The notes below the pieces were generated by a model. That model searched no databases, was not told the origin of the DNA, and worked only from the letters and a program-made list of their open reading frames with translations. 64,000 bases of DNA from an uncultured Clostridium sp. GTDB taxonomy: Bacteria > Bacillota > Clostridia > Lachnospirales > Lachnospiraceae. The DNA lies in assembly GCA_947644195.1 (NCBI GenBank), contig CANRZB010000003.1, positions 1 to 64,000 of the forward strand, written 5' to 3'. The position numbers were made by a program, and so were the translations under genes. This document shows, piece by piece, positions 46,529 to 54,607 of the stretch (positions are counted from its first letter, which is position 1; the number at the start of each line of letters is the position of its first letter).

Positions 46529-47003
46529 AAAAAACATTAAACTTTATTACAATATATTAGGTGCAAAAAAGCTATTTTTGTTTTTTGGGATTGGTGTTTT
46601 TCTATTATCTTTATATACGGATATGACATTGTGGCAGTTGATGCTGGAGTATAACCATATAGACTGGATAATGAAAACACAAAGAGGAACCATTTATATA
46701 ATTATTATGTCAGCCCTATATTTAAATGTATATTTGATATTACGGGAATTACTATATGAATGTAATCAGGAATTCCATACCATTATGATCTGTGGTAAAG
46801 TTTGGGAAGATGTTTCGAAGGAATGTTATCAAATTTTGTCAGTCTATAGTACAATACTCTTTTTTTTATCTGGAATGATATTCATGTTGGCCTTTGGACA
46901 TAAAGTATGTGGTTTGGGATTTTTGACAGTAGTCTTTAGCTACTTTATCATCATGATCTCTTTGTTTGGGAGTTGTAAAATATGTTTCAGATCGTCTGGC
47001 TAA
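46512..47003 (+). CDS. Integral membrane protein of the ABC locus, unknown family
   Basis: 163 residues with four hydrophobic segments (LFLFFGIGVFLLSLYTD, TIYIIIMSALYLNVYLILRE, STILFFLSGMIFMLAFGH, LGFLTVVFSYFIIMISLFG). It overlaps VanZ by 17 nt and the following permease by 22 nt, with no separate ribosome binding site, so translation is probably coupled. Probably a membrane partner of the transporter; no motif gives a more exact role. Confidence 0.7.
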   Translation: MQKLIRKNIKLYYNILGAKKLFLFFGIGVFLLSLYTDMTLWQLMLEYNHIDWIMKTQRGTIYIIIMSALYLNVYLILRELLYECNQEFHTIMICGKVWEDVSKECYQILSVYSTILFFLSGMIFMLAFGHKVCGLGFLTVVFSYFIIMISLFGSCKICFRSSG

Positions 47004-48079
47004 ATTTAAAAATAAATATGAAATATAATTTATTGTTTGTTTTATTATTATCAGCGATATTTTATATGCTCTGTATCTTTGGAAACGAATATATAGAAAA
47101 TTATCATCTCAAAAGTTATATGAATACGCTGGACGATTCTCTTTATTTAATACGTTCTCAAGATATATCAAGATTTGATCCCAAAATGGAAATAGGAATT
47201 ATTCAGGAATCAATTCCAAATAATGATGAAACATCAGAATCCAATGCCTGTTGGTATGTCAATGAATTTTATAGCAAAAACTTTATTCGTAATATTCGTG
47301 GTTCGGCTCTGAATTATCAAAATGGAAAGAGAGAAGTTCTGTTATATGGGAAAAAATTTGAAAAAGAATATAGGATAGGTGATGTGATTTTTTTAGAGGG
47401 AGTTTCGTACCAGGTGGTTGGTTTTATTCCATCATATCAGCCACTATTTAACTTGAAGTTTTATGGATCTGTCCAGTTATCTGGACAATCAGACCAGGAA
47501 TACCTGATGGAAGCTCGTGAGATGGTAGAACACTACCTGACTGGTCCTCTAAATGGGAATATGTATTTGGTAAATGATAATTCTTGTCAAAAAGGAGAGC
47601 AGACAGGAATGGTAGGAGGAGTGATTCATTTTACAATAGAAAAAAATTACTCTGATATAGATATGGTATCCATGCGAAATTTGAAACAGATACTTTTGGA
47701 TCAGATACAATATAATAGTAATTTCCATATGTATGGTATTATTTTATTGTTTAGTGTAACAGTTTTTATCATGGTTTCAATGTCTTTTATTCAATATAAA
47801 AATTGCAGTCAATATATGGGAGTATATGCACTTTGCGGAATGAGTCCGGGAAAATACCAGTTTCTTAGTATTATGGCATGGCTTGTGATTCTTTCAGTAG
47901 CGTATTTTTTGGATTTGATGATATATTTTGTTAGTGGCTATGGAGGCGATGAAAATGCATTTTTTTCTCCTATAAAATTTATTGGATTATTAGCAGGAGT
48001 TTCCATGATTGGTGTATATATCTTAAATTTTGCACTGCAAAAGAAAGCAATATTGGATGTGCTTAAGGTAGATTCATAG
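46982..48079 (+). CDS. FtsX/MacB-like ABC transporter permease
   Basis: 365 residues. Topology is one N-terminal helix (LLFVLLLSAIFYMLCIFGN), an extracellular domain of about 210 residues (SRFDPKMEIGIIQES, YQVVGFIPSYQPLFNLKFYG), then three C-terminal helices (MYGIILLFSVTVFIMVSM, AWLVILSVAYFLDLMIYFV, FIGLLAGVSMIGVYILNFAL). That is the FtsX/MacB-type layout. Together with the ATPase 47 nt downstream it should form a mechanotransmission ABC system that moves or senses a peptide outside the membrane. Sequence similarity to FtsX is weak; topology carries the call. Confidence 0.72.
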   Translation: MFQIVWLNLKINMKYNLLFVLLLSAIFYMLCIFGNEYIENYHLKSYMNTLDDSLYLIRSQDISRFDPKMEIGIIQESIPNNDETSESNACWYVNEFYSKNFIRNIRGSALNYQNGKREVLLYGKKFEKEYRIGDVIFLEGVSYQVVGFIPSYQPLFNLKFYGSVQLSGQSDQEYLMEAREMVEHYLTGPLNGNMYLVNDNSCQKGEQTGMVGGVIHFTIEKNYSDIDMVSMRNLKQILLDQIQYNSNFHMYGIILLFSVTVFIMVSMSFIQYKNCSQYMGVYALCGMSPGKYQFLSIMAWLVILSVAYFLDLMIYFVSGYGGDENAFFSPIKFIGLLAGVSMIGVYILNFALQKKAILDVLKVDS

Positions 48080-48126
48080 AGATAAGATGTGTCTTGATTG
48101 GATCAAAGTTGGAAATGGAGACAGAG

Positions 48127-48792
48127 ATGAGTTATATAGAATTGCATCACATAGGGAAAAGATATGGAACAAAGAAAGTTTTAGATGGTTTAACCCTCTC
48201 TGTGGAGAAGGGGGAGATGGTCGCGATTATGGGCAGGACAGGGTGTGGCAAATCTACACTTTTGCATATTATGTCCGGTATTGAATCCATGGATTCCGGT
48301 AAATATATCTTTGATGGCGAAGATTTGAGCAGGGCTGGAAAGGCTGCTATGGCAAATCTGAGAAATAAAAAAATCGGATATATTTTGCAGTCTTATGCTT
48401 TGATTCCAGAGATGACAGCATATGAGAATATTATTTTACCACTACAGATGCGAAAAATAATTAGAGATGATACGTATTCTATTGTTGAGAAAATAGCCCA
48501 TTGGTTGGAAATCACGGAATTATTAGAGAATAAAGCACGAGATTTGTCAGGAGGAGAGAAACAAAGAGTGGCGATAGCCAGGGCTTTGGTTATAAGACCA
48601 AAAGTGATATTGGCAGATGAGCCTACAGGAGCGTTGGATGAGGAAAGTACGACAGAATTGATGCAGTTGTTATGCTCGTTACGGAAAGAGGGAAATACTA
48701 TTATTTTGGTTACTCATAATCGTGATGTGGCAGGATATTGTGATAAAACCTATTTCTTACAAGAGGGAAAGATACTGGAAATAGGAGAATAA
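48127..48792 (+). CDS. ABC transporter ATP-binding protein (MacB/LolD type)
   Basis: 221 residues from ATG 48127, which has GGAG 6 nt upstream; the frame opens earlier. Walker A MGRTGCGKSTLLHIMSG, Q-loop ILQSYALIPEMTAYEN, signature DLSGGEKQRVAIARAL, Walker B VILADEPTGALDEE and the switch histidine in LVTHN are all intact. This sequence class pairs with FtsX-like permeases, matching the gene before it. Last gene of the 45531-48792 operon; the next gene is convergent and no clear terminator lies in the 92-nt gap. Confidence 0.92.
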   Translation: MSYIELHHIGKRYGTKKVLDGLTLSVEKGEMVAIMGRTGCGKSTLLHIMSGIESMDSGKYIFDGEDLSRAGKAAMANLRNKKIGYILQSYALIPEMTAYENIILPLQMRKIIRDDTYSIVEKIAHWLEITELLENKARDLSGGEKQRVAIARALVIRPKVILADEPTGALDEESTTELMQLLCSLRKEGNTIILVTHNRDVAGYCDKTYFLQEGKILEIGE

Positions 48793-48884
48793 TGACATGA
48801 CAAAGAGATGCTCCTTAAAAGGGAACAAAGAGAATATATTTATAGGAAAAAAATAGAGGTACGATTATTCAATTGCGTTAAACG

Positions 48885-51800
48885 CTATATATCCTCCATG
48901 GCAGAGTTTTCTTCCTCCTCCATTATAGCTTCACATTCCCGGCAGAGCTGAATCCATTGTTCTACATAGGTATTTTCAGGATCATAGTCAGGGTGGTTTC
49001 GTATTAGCTGGTAATAGCGGTCGGCGTTTCCGCTTTGCTCCAGGAGACGGGAGCAATGGTATAAATATAAAAGGTTAGTAAATCCTTTTTCTTCTTTTTG
49101 ATCTAGTTGTTCCATCAACTTTTTGGTACAATACAAATTGTCAGAATTGATATTTCCGTAGAAAAATTCTAAAATGGCTAAAGGTCCAATGGTATGATCA
49201 TGATACAGCAGAGATTGGTGCAAAATATATCGGGCCTGATCAGGAACATGCTGTGATAGTTCCATATGAGCGTATGGGAGATAGAGTAGTGATTGTGGAG
49301 TTAGTTCTATCCCTTTCGCATATATCCATCTTGCTGAGTTTTCTGTTTCTATATTGCCAATCTGATTCTCCTGTGTCTCCAATTGAGCCCATGCAAGCCA
49401 GACTGGACTATCAACGGTGTAGTTGAGACAAGCTTGACGGCAGATCCATCTAACCGTATTTTCTGTATGGTAATCGCCGATCTGGTTCTGCTGTAATTCC
49501 AAATTGACCCATGCGAGCCAGACTGTGCTATCAGCAGCATAGTTGAGGCAAGCTTGACGGCAGATCCACCTAGCCGTATTCGCTGTACAGTAATTACCGA
49601 TTTGATTTAATTTTGTTTCTAATTGAATCCATGCTAACCAGACTGTGCTATCAGCAGCATAATCGAGACAAGCTTGACAGCAGATCCATCTAGCCGTATT
49701 CGCTGTAAGGTAATCTCCAATTTGATTCTGTTGTGTTTCCAAATGAGTCCATGCCAACCAAATCGAACTATTTACGGAATGATTTAAGCAGGCTTCTCGG
49801 CAGATCCATCTGGCTGTATTTTCTATATGATAATTACCAATCTGATCCTGTTCTTTCTCTAAGAGAATCCATGCTAACCAGACAGAACTATCGACAGAAT
49901 GGTTAAGACAGGCTTCCCGGCAAATCCATCTGGCGGTATTCTCTGTATGGTAATCTCCAATCCGATCTTGTTCTTTCTCTAATCGAATCCATGCTAACCA
50001 GACAGAACTATTGACAGAATGGTTGCGGCAGGCTTCCCGGCAAATCCATCTAGCCGTATTCTCTGTGCAGTAATCGCCAATCTGATTTAAATTTACTTCT
50101 AATTGAATCCATGCTAACCAGACAGAACTGTCAGCGGAGTACTTGAGACAGGCTTCCCGGCAAATCCATCTGGCGGTATTTTCCATCTGGTAATTTCCGA
50201 TCTGGTTGTATTTTTTCTCCAGGTGAATCCAATGTAACCAAACTGAGCTGTTGGAATCATCTTTCATGCATGCAGTTTTTAAAATCCAGGCTGGTGAATA
50301 AAGCTCGTCTATATCCCAGTTAGCCCCGTTTTTAAATAATAGATTGCACCATTTTATCAAATTAGCAGGAGTAATATAGTTTCTATCAAAGCTAAGTTTA
50401 TAGTATAACATTTGGATCTCATCATTTTTGAAATGTAAGAGTAAGGAATTGATCATTTTTGGCGGTTCCAGTTTAAATTCATCTAGTATTCTGTTAATTA
50501 AAAATTTCTGCATGGTTAGGCTTGTTTGGGACAAAGCGCCAGAAAGCAGGATAATAGCATTTCGACTGTTATATTTGAAGCGGGCAAAAGATTCCTGATA
50601 ACTCTTAAAATGATAAGTCAACAGATTTTCTAAAATTCTGTCTACGTCATTCAAAGATAACAAGCCCGAATCATAAAAAAGTTCATTATAAAACAATTTG
50701 GATATAATTTCGTGTCTGGTTTGATAGATTTGTCCATTAAGAGAGACCTCTCGGCTTAATGCTTTCATTCCCTCTTTTTTAGAAATTTTCAAATCATTAC
50801 ATATATAGTTTAATTGGGATTTATAAAATTTTACTCCATAATATTCCGATAAAACAATATGAGCAAGTAAAAGGGTAGATTGTTTTGAGCGTTTAGCTAA
50901 ATTTTTGACGATTTCACTTGCAATTTCTTCCAGGGAATCTTTGTTATTTATAACCATTAGCATTGCTGCATATAAAAAACCGTAAGAGTTATTTTGAAAT
51001 ATTTCTTTAATTTCTTTTTTAGTGAGGGCAGTATGGACATGGTTTAACACACAGTCTGCAAAATGCCAGCACTCTTTAGGAGTTAACGTAGGGAGAGGAA
51101 TTTCGGTAATATCCCGATCAGAAACATCACAGGATAGTTTTAATAGATTCCATTCGTTTTGGCGTGCACCCAAAATTAGTGTTATATTATTTGAAACAAC
51201 AACATTCAGAAAATTTTTAAATTTCGTATTATCAGGAGGATTATCCAATACGAAAACAGCATGTTCAGGTACATTGTCTGGAAGGCGAAGCTTACCAAAC
51301 CCTTGATAATAAAAAACAGGTATCTTATCTAAAATCAGTTTTGCACATAATTGTTGTAAAATCGTGGTCTTTCCTTCACCTCCGGCTCCGACCAATACAT
51401 AAATACCACCATTATGGGCATGTTTATATAATTGATCGGTAATATCACGATGGACGATTTGATCCGAAAAAGCCAGATTCCATCGACAAGGAGCTCCCTG
51501 TAAAAACTTTTTGATATGAAACTTTTCCAATGGATATTTTTTCTTCTCTAGTATTATTTCATTTGTTTCCCAACAGCTGCTTTCCTGTTTTGATATGGTG
51601 ATTTTCATTGGTTTTTCCGCAGTATTGCGCAATGCAAAATTATCCGTACCGTCAGGTTGTAATTCCGCCTGATCTTTGGGATCCCATTTCATATATTCCA
51701 GATCAACTCGTCCAGTATCCTCATCCCATTGCTGCCAAATAATACCAAAATCTGAGTAGGTATCATGTTCATCAGTAGATCCACGGTAGGCTACAATGTT

Positions 51801-52571
51801 TGGGATCGTAACGGTAGAAAATTTGCTTTTTAAGAAAATTAGATTTTCTTCCCTTTGTGAATTCCGATGATGGCGGTCTCCACATAGATAGGCATGAATG
51901 TTTTCCTGTAAAAACATTGCAGATATCTGGGTCTGATGTTCTGGTAACAGGTCGTAAAAGCTATTATGTGCAATTGCTATTGCAGGCAGGCTGCCGTTTC
52001 GTAATTGGAGTCGAATGTTTTCAGAAGTGGCAGAAAGAGTATCTGCCATCTGGTTGTCTTTACATGTGCCGTCTGCAATTAAAGCGGTGTTTAAATGCAG
52101 GATATTTAATTTGTTTCGCCAGGTGCGGACATGGACGCTTGCAGGTATCGCATCCGCTTGGGGATAGATTTTTAATGACTGTATGAATTGGGTATAAGGT
52201 TCAAAATAGGTAAGCAGTTGTTCCAGTCCATCTTGCAGCATAGTGGGTTCAGATTTAATAGCCTTGATCATAAAGGCTCTATTTTTTTGCTGGGCATCTG
52301 GAACAAATATGTCATGATTTCCCGGAACTACAAAAACATCATTTTGGGGTTCTATTTCCATGGCACCAATTAGCTGGGTAAGAAATATTTTTGCATATGT
52401 ATAGTCATTTTGTTTAAAATTGTGGAAATCACCCGTGACAATTAATAATTTTTGCCCCAGGGAAATGCCGTTCAGCTTATCATGGACAGAATTTAATATA
52501 GCTTCTTTCATGTTGTTCCACTGTGGATCAGTAACCAGATGTAAGTCGGAGATGTGTAAAATATGAATCAT
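48885..52571 (-). CDS. Metallophosphoesterase - STAND-like NTPase - HAT/TPR repeat protein (candidate defence protein)
   Basis: 1228 residues, ATG 52571 with AGAGG 7 nt upstream. Residues 1-290 are a calcineurin-like phosphoesterase: HISDLHL, VTGDFHN (about 46), VPGNHDIF (about 82), AHNSF (about 201) and CGDRHHRN (about 229; the usual GHxH reads GDRHH). Residues about 370-560 are a P-loop NTPase with Walker A VGAGGEGKTTILQQL (about 392), Walker B AVFVLDNPPD and a LILGARQNEW motif as in STAND proteins. A helical linker follows. From about 765 to 1085 are nine 40-residue HAT/TPR-like repeats, seven nearly identical (ENTARWICREACLNHSVDSS, VWLAW, QIGDY), encoded by a 120-bp DNA tandem repeat. The effector-switch-sensor order resembles NTPase conflict systems: repeats sense, the NTPase oligomerises, the phosphoesterase attacks nucleic acid or nucleotides. 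Function is inferred. Confidence 0.85.
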   Translation of the reverse strand: MIHILHISDLHLVTDPQWNNMKEAILNSVHDKLNGISLGQKLLIVTGDFHNFKQNDYTYAKIFLTQLIGAMEIEPQNDVFVVPGNHDIFVPDAQQKNRAFMIKAIKSEPTMLQDGLEQLLTYFEPYTQFIQSLKIYPQADAIPASVHVRTWRNKLNILHLNTALIADGTCKDNQMADTLSATSENIRLQLRNGSLPAIAIAHNSFYDLLPEHQTQISAMFLQENIHAYLCGDRHHRNSQREENLIFLKSKFSTVTIPNIVAYRGSTDEHDTYSDFGIIWQQWDEDTGRVDLEYMKWDPKDQAELQPDGTDNFALRNTAEKPMKITISKQESSCWETNEIILEKKKYPLEKFHIKKFLQGAPCRWNLAFSDQIVHRDITDQLYKHAHNGGIYVLVGAGGEGKTTILQQLCAKLILDKIPVFYYQGFGKLRLPDNVPEHAVFVLDNPPDNTKFKNFLNVVVSNNITLILGARQNEWNLLKLSCDVSDRDITEIPLPTLTPKECWHFADCVLNHVHTALTKKEIKEIFQNNSYGFLYAAMLMVINNKDSLEEIASEIVKNLAKRSKQSTLLLAHIVLSEYYGVKFYKSQLNYICNDLKISKKEGMKALSREVSLNGQIYQTRHEIISKLFYNELFYDSGLLSLNDVDRILENLLTYHFKSYQESFARFKYNSRNAIILLSGALSQTSLTMQKFLINRILDEFKLEPPKMINSLLLHFKNDEIQMLYYKLSFDRNYITPANLIKWCNLLFKNGANWDIDELYSPAWILKTACMKDDSNSSVWLHWIHLEKKYNQIGNYQMENTARWICREACLKYSADSSVWLAWIQLEVNLNQIGDYCTENTARWICREACRNHSVNSSVWLAWIRLEKEQDRIGDYHTENTARWICREACLNHSVDSSVWLAWILLEKEQDQIGNYHIENTARWICREACLNHSVNSSIWLAWTHLETQQNQIGDYLTANTARWICCQACLDYAADSTVWLAWIQLETKLNQIGNYCTANTARWICRQACLNYAADSTVWLAWVNLELQQNQIGDYHTENTVRWICRQACLNYTVDSPVWLAWAQLETQENQIGNIETENSARWIYAKGIELTPQSLLYLPYAHMELSQHVPDQARYILHQSLLYHDHTIGPLAILEFFYGNINSDNLYCTKKLMEQLDQKEEKGFTNLLYLYHCSRLLEQSGNADRYYQLIRNHPDYDPENTYVEQWIQLCRECEAIMEEEENSAMEDI
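49310..50290 (-). repeat. 120-bp in-frame tandem repeat array
   Basis: About eight 120-bp units recur in strict register; the segment CAGATCCATCT or its variant CAGATCCACCT recurs at 49441, 49561, 49681, with variants at 49801, 49921, 50041 and 50161. Central units are far more alike than the edge units, suggesting recent duplication or gene conversion. Confidence 0.9.
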
Positions 52572-52659
52572 TTGACTACCTCTTTTCTGTATTTATCAAA
52601 TATCGTACATTGAAACGGATCTATCAGGTTAATTGCTTGTAAATTTTTACTGCATTTTT

Positions 52660-53397
52660 TTAGTTAGTACAGCTAACGATGATGCGGTTTAAATATTGAT
52701 CCCGAATTAATTTTCGGTATTTGCGGCTGATGGGAACACTTTCCCCCGAATGTAGGATGATATTAGCATCCGAAAAATAATGGATAGCTAGCAAATTAAT
52801 CAAAATATCTCTACGGCACAGGAAAAAGTTATGGTCTTCCAGAAGGCCATTCCATTGACGGAGGGTACCCCGTGTCGTTATCGTATTTTTCGGAAAATGA
52901 AAACATAGCTCCTTTGTTTTGCTGTTGATGACATCAATATACTGGATCTCGTTGACCATAATCGGGGTTTCTTGTCCTGCGTGATCTATTACGCTGTATA
53001 AGATTTGCTGTTCTTCAAATTCCGCGATAATCTGAGTGAGTATATCCATAATCATTCCCTCCGTAATCGGTTTTTGGAGATAATGAAAGGGATGCACGGA
53101 AAAACTATTTTGCATGTATTTTAAGGAATCACTAACAAAGATAATTTTGGTTTTACGGTCTCCCTTATTTCTAATTTTTATGGCAGTTTCAATACCATTA
53201 TGTCCCGGCATTTCTATGTCCAGAAACAATATGTGATATTTACCAGGTTTTTGATATTCTTTCAGCAAATGATTTCCGTCAGAATAAGTGTCTACAGTTA
53301 TATTATGGTTTCTGTCAAACTGGAATTGCCTTATCATTCTGGTTAATGTTTGTATCTCTTCTGGTTGATTATCACAAATTGCAATATCTAGTTTCAT
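52660..53397 (-). CDS. LytTR-family response regulator
   Basis: 245 residues; ATG 53397 is chosen (AAGGA 6 nt upstream). Residues 1-125 are a receiver domain with the acidic pair CDN, phospho-acceptor D60 in LFLDIEMPGHNGIE, and the lysine in LQKPITEG. Residues about 140-240 are a LytTR DNA-binding domain (IDVINSKTKELCFHFPKNTI, LCRRDILINLLAIHYFSD, PISRKYRKLIRDQYL). This is the AgrA/ComE-like class that controls peptide-signalling operons. No histidine kinase is encoded in the window. The metallophosphoesterase-NTPase gene follows 88 nt downstream in the same direction. Confidence 0.92.
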   Translation of the reverse strand: MKLDIAICDNQPEEIQTLTRMIRQFQFDRNHNITVDTYSDGNHLLKEYQKPGKYHILFLDIEMPGHNGIETAIKIRNKGDRKTKIIFVSDSLKYMQNSFSVHPFHYLQKPITEGMIMDILTQIIAEFEEQQILYSVIDHAGQETPIMVNEIQYIDVINSKTKELCFHFPKNTITTRGTLRQWNGLLEDHNFFLCRRDILINLLAIHYFSDANIILHSGESVPISRKYRKLIRDQYLNRIIVSCTN

Positions 53398-53633
53398 GAA
53401 TGGTCCTTCTTTCTTTGTGTTCATTGTAACAAACCTGTTTATTGTAGGATAGATAGAGTTCCAGAACTTCTGGTGATGCCATATCTTTCATGGTATGCTC
53501 ATAGGAAATTTTAGTATCCCATATCATTATATCATAAAAATACTACATGGGAATACTAAATTAAAAAAGAATTATTGTGTCAAAAAACCAGGATACACTA
53601 AACAGATTGTTTCTTTTGTAATATATAAGAGAA

Positions 53634-53706
53634 TTTTACCTTTTACCCCCGTTTTTTTACCACTTATCTGCTGGCTTCGTCATAACGCCTATTTTTATGA
53701 TATAAT
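53634..53706 (+). promoter_or_regulatory. Promoter with TTTTACC direct repeats, candidate LytTR target
   Basis: TATAAT at 53701-53706 lacks a good -35. Upstream are three TTTTACC copies (53634, 53641, 53655); the first and third are 21 bp apart, the period typical of LytTR binding sites. It would drive the broken exported-peptide gene. A separate imperfect hairpin, TTTAGTATCCCAT / ATGGGAATACTAAA, lies at about 53508-53558. Confidence 0.5.
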
Positions 53707-53788
53707 CTGGTTTGATAGAATTTGCAAAGGATATCAAGTATTTTTTGAAACAAAAAACAAGGAAAGACACACAAGAAAGGAAAAAGAA

Positions 53789-54383
53789 ATGAGAAGAAAA
53801 TGTAAATGGAAGAATAGGGTGTTGGCAGGTCTAATAGCTGTTGCTTTAGTATCCGGTGTATTCTCCTATGTGCCGAAAGTTCAAGCAAAGAATAATCCAT
53901 ATGCTAGTGTACTGACACATTTATAGTTTGATAAAACTACAAAGGATATTTATACATCGGCAAGGCGGATGAACGAGTCGTAGCGGTGGCTACGTCGAGT
54001 GAATCCAACGTAGCCCGATGGTGTGAATAGCCGAGTAGTTTTGCTAATTATAAATGTGTCAGTGCACTAATCCTTGGGGAATTCTGTATCGGACACCGGA
54101 GTTTCAGAACAAATATGGTCGGCTTTGGTGGCAGAAACTGGGTAAACAGCAAGGTGGTAATATTTCTATTGATAGTTACTATACTTATGGAAGTGCTGCC
54201 AGTGTAGAACACATATATAAACGTAAAGGAAAAATTATCAAAGCAAAGAAAACGGATTCTTCTATGTATGGGGATAGCAATGCGGAATGTTTTGAAGGAA
54301 AGTCTGGTGAGGGCTTGTCAACAAAGTTTCATGCTGGAGCATATGGTATTAATTTTAACAAAGAAGTCATTTATAAAAAATAA
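53789..54383 (+). pseudogene. Exported small protein gene interrupted by a miniature element
   Basis: The gene begins at ATG 53789 (AAGGAAAAAG upstream) with a signal peptide (WKNRVLAGLIAVALVSGVF, cleavage near VQAK) and is cut after codon 39 by the element at 53907-54067, giving a stop at 53926. Removing the element and one copy of the TA duplication joins GCT-AAT in frame and restores a 143-residue protein. Its mature part reads NPYANPWGILYRTPEFQNKY, GRLWWQKLGKQQGGNISIDS, then YGSAASVEHIYKRKGK and a C-terminus FNKEVIYKK. Size and layout suggest a secreted bacteriocin-like or signalling protein; I do not recognise the family. Non-functional as read unless the element excises. Confidence 0.82.
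53907..54067. mobile_element. 161-bp miniature inverted-repeat element with TA target duplication
   Basis: Terminal repeats GTGTACTGACACATTTATA (left) and, on the other strand, GTGCACTGACACATTTATA (right), continuing to a shared AAAACTAC. The whole element folds as one long hairpin with inner stems CATCGG/CCGATG, GGAT/ATCC and CGTAGC/GCTACG. TA flanks both ends (53905-53906, 54068-54069), the target used by Tc1/mariner-IS630 transposases. No coding capacity. Confidence 0.88.
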
Positions 54384-54477
54384 TGCAATTAATCTTTAAT
54401 ATTAGATGGTCTATTCCCATTTTGTTAATGATAAAACAAGACCTATAATCATGAGATGGATTAAGTAATTAATAATG

Positions 54478-54544
54478 ATGTACAGATACATTGATAATTA
54501 GAAACCTACTGTTCTATTTATCGAATATCAATGTGTCTGTACAT
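54478..54544. repeat. 67-bp hairpin related to the miniature element
   Basis: ATGTACAGATACATTGATA pairs with TATCAATGTGTCTGTACAT (one mismatch) around a 29-nt loop. The arm resembles the miniature element's end (TGTAC-T/A-GACACATT). The 54384-54607 gap contains only this. Confidence 0.6.
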
Positions 54545-54607
54545 TTGGATGAAAATGTACAGCGACTTTTGTATCATAGAATCATACTGAGAAAGAAGTG
54601 AAATAAA

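Noticed and set aside
49310-50290. CRISPR-like array
   Set aside because: The repeats are 120 bp, contiguous, in frame and protein-coding, with no spacers.
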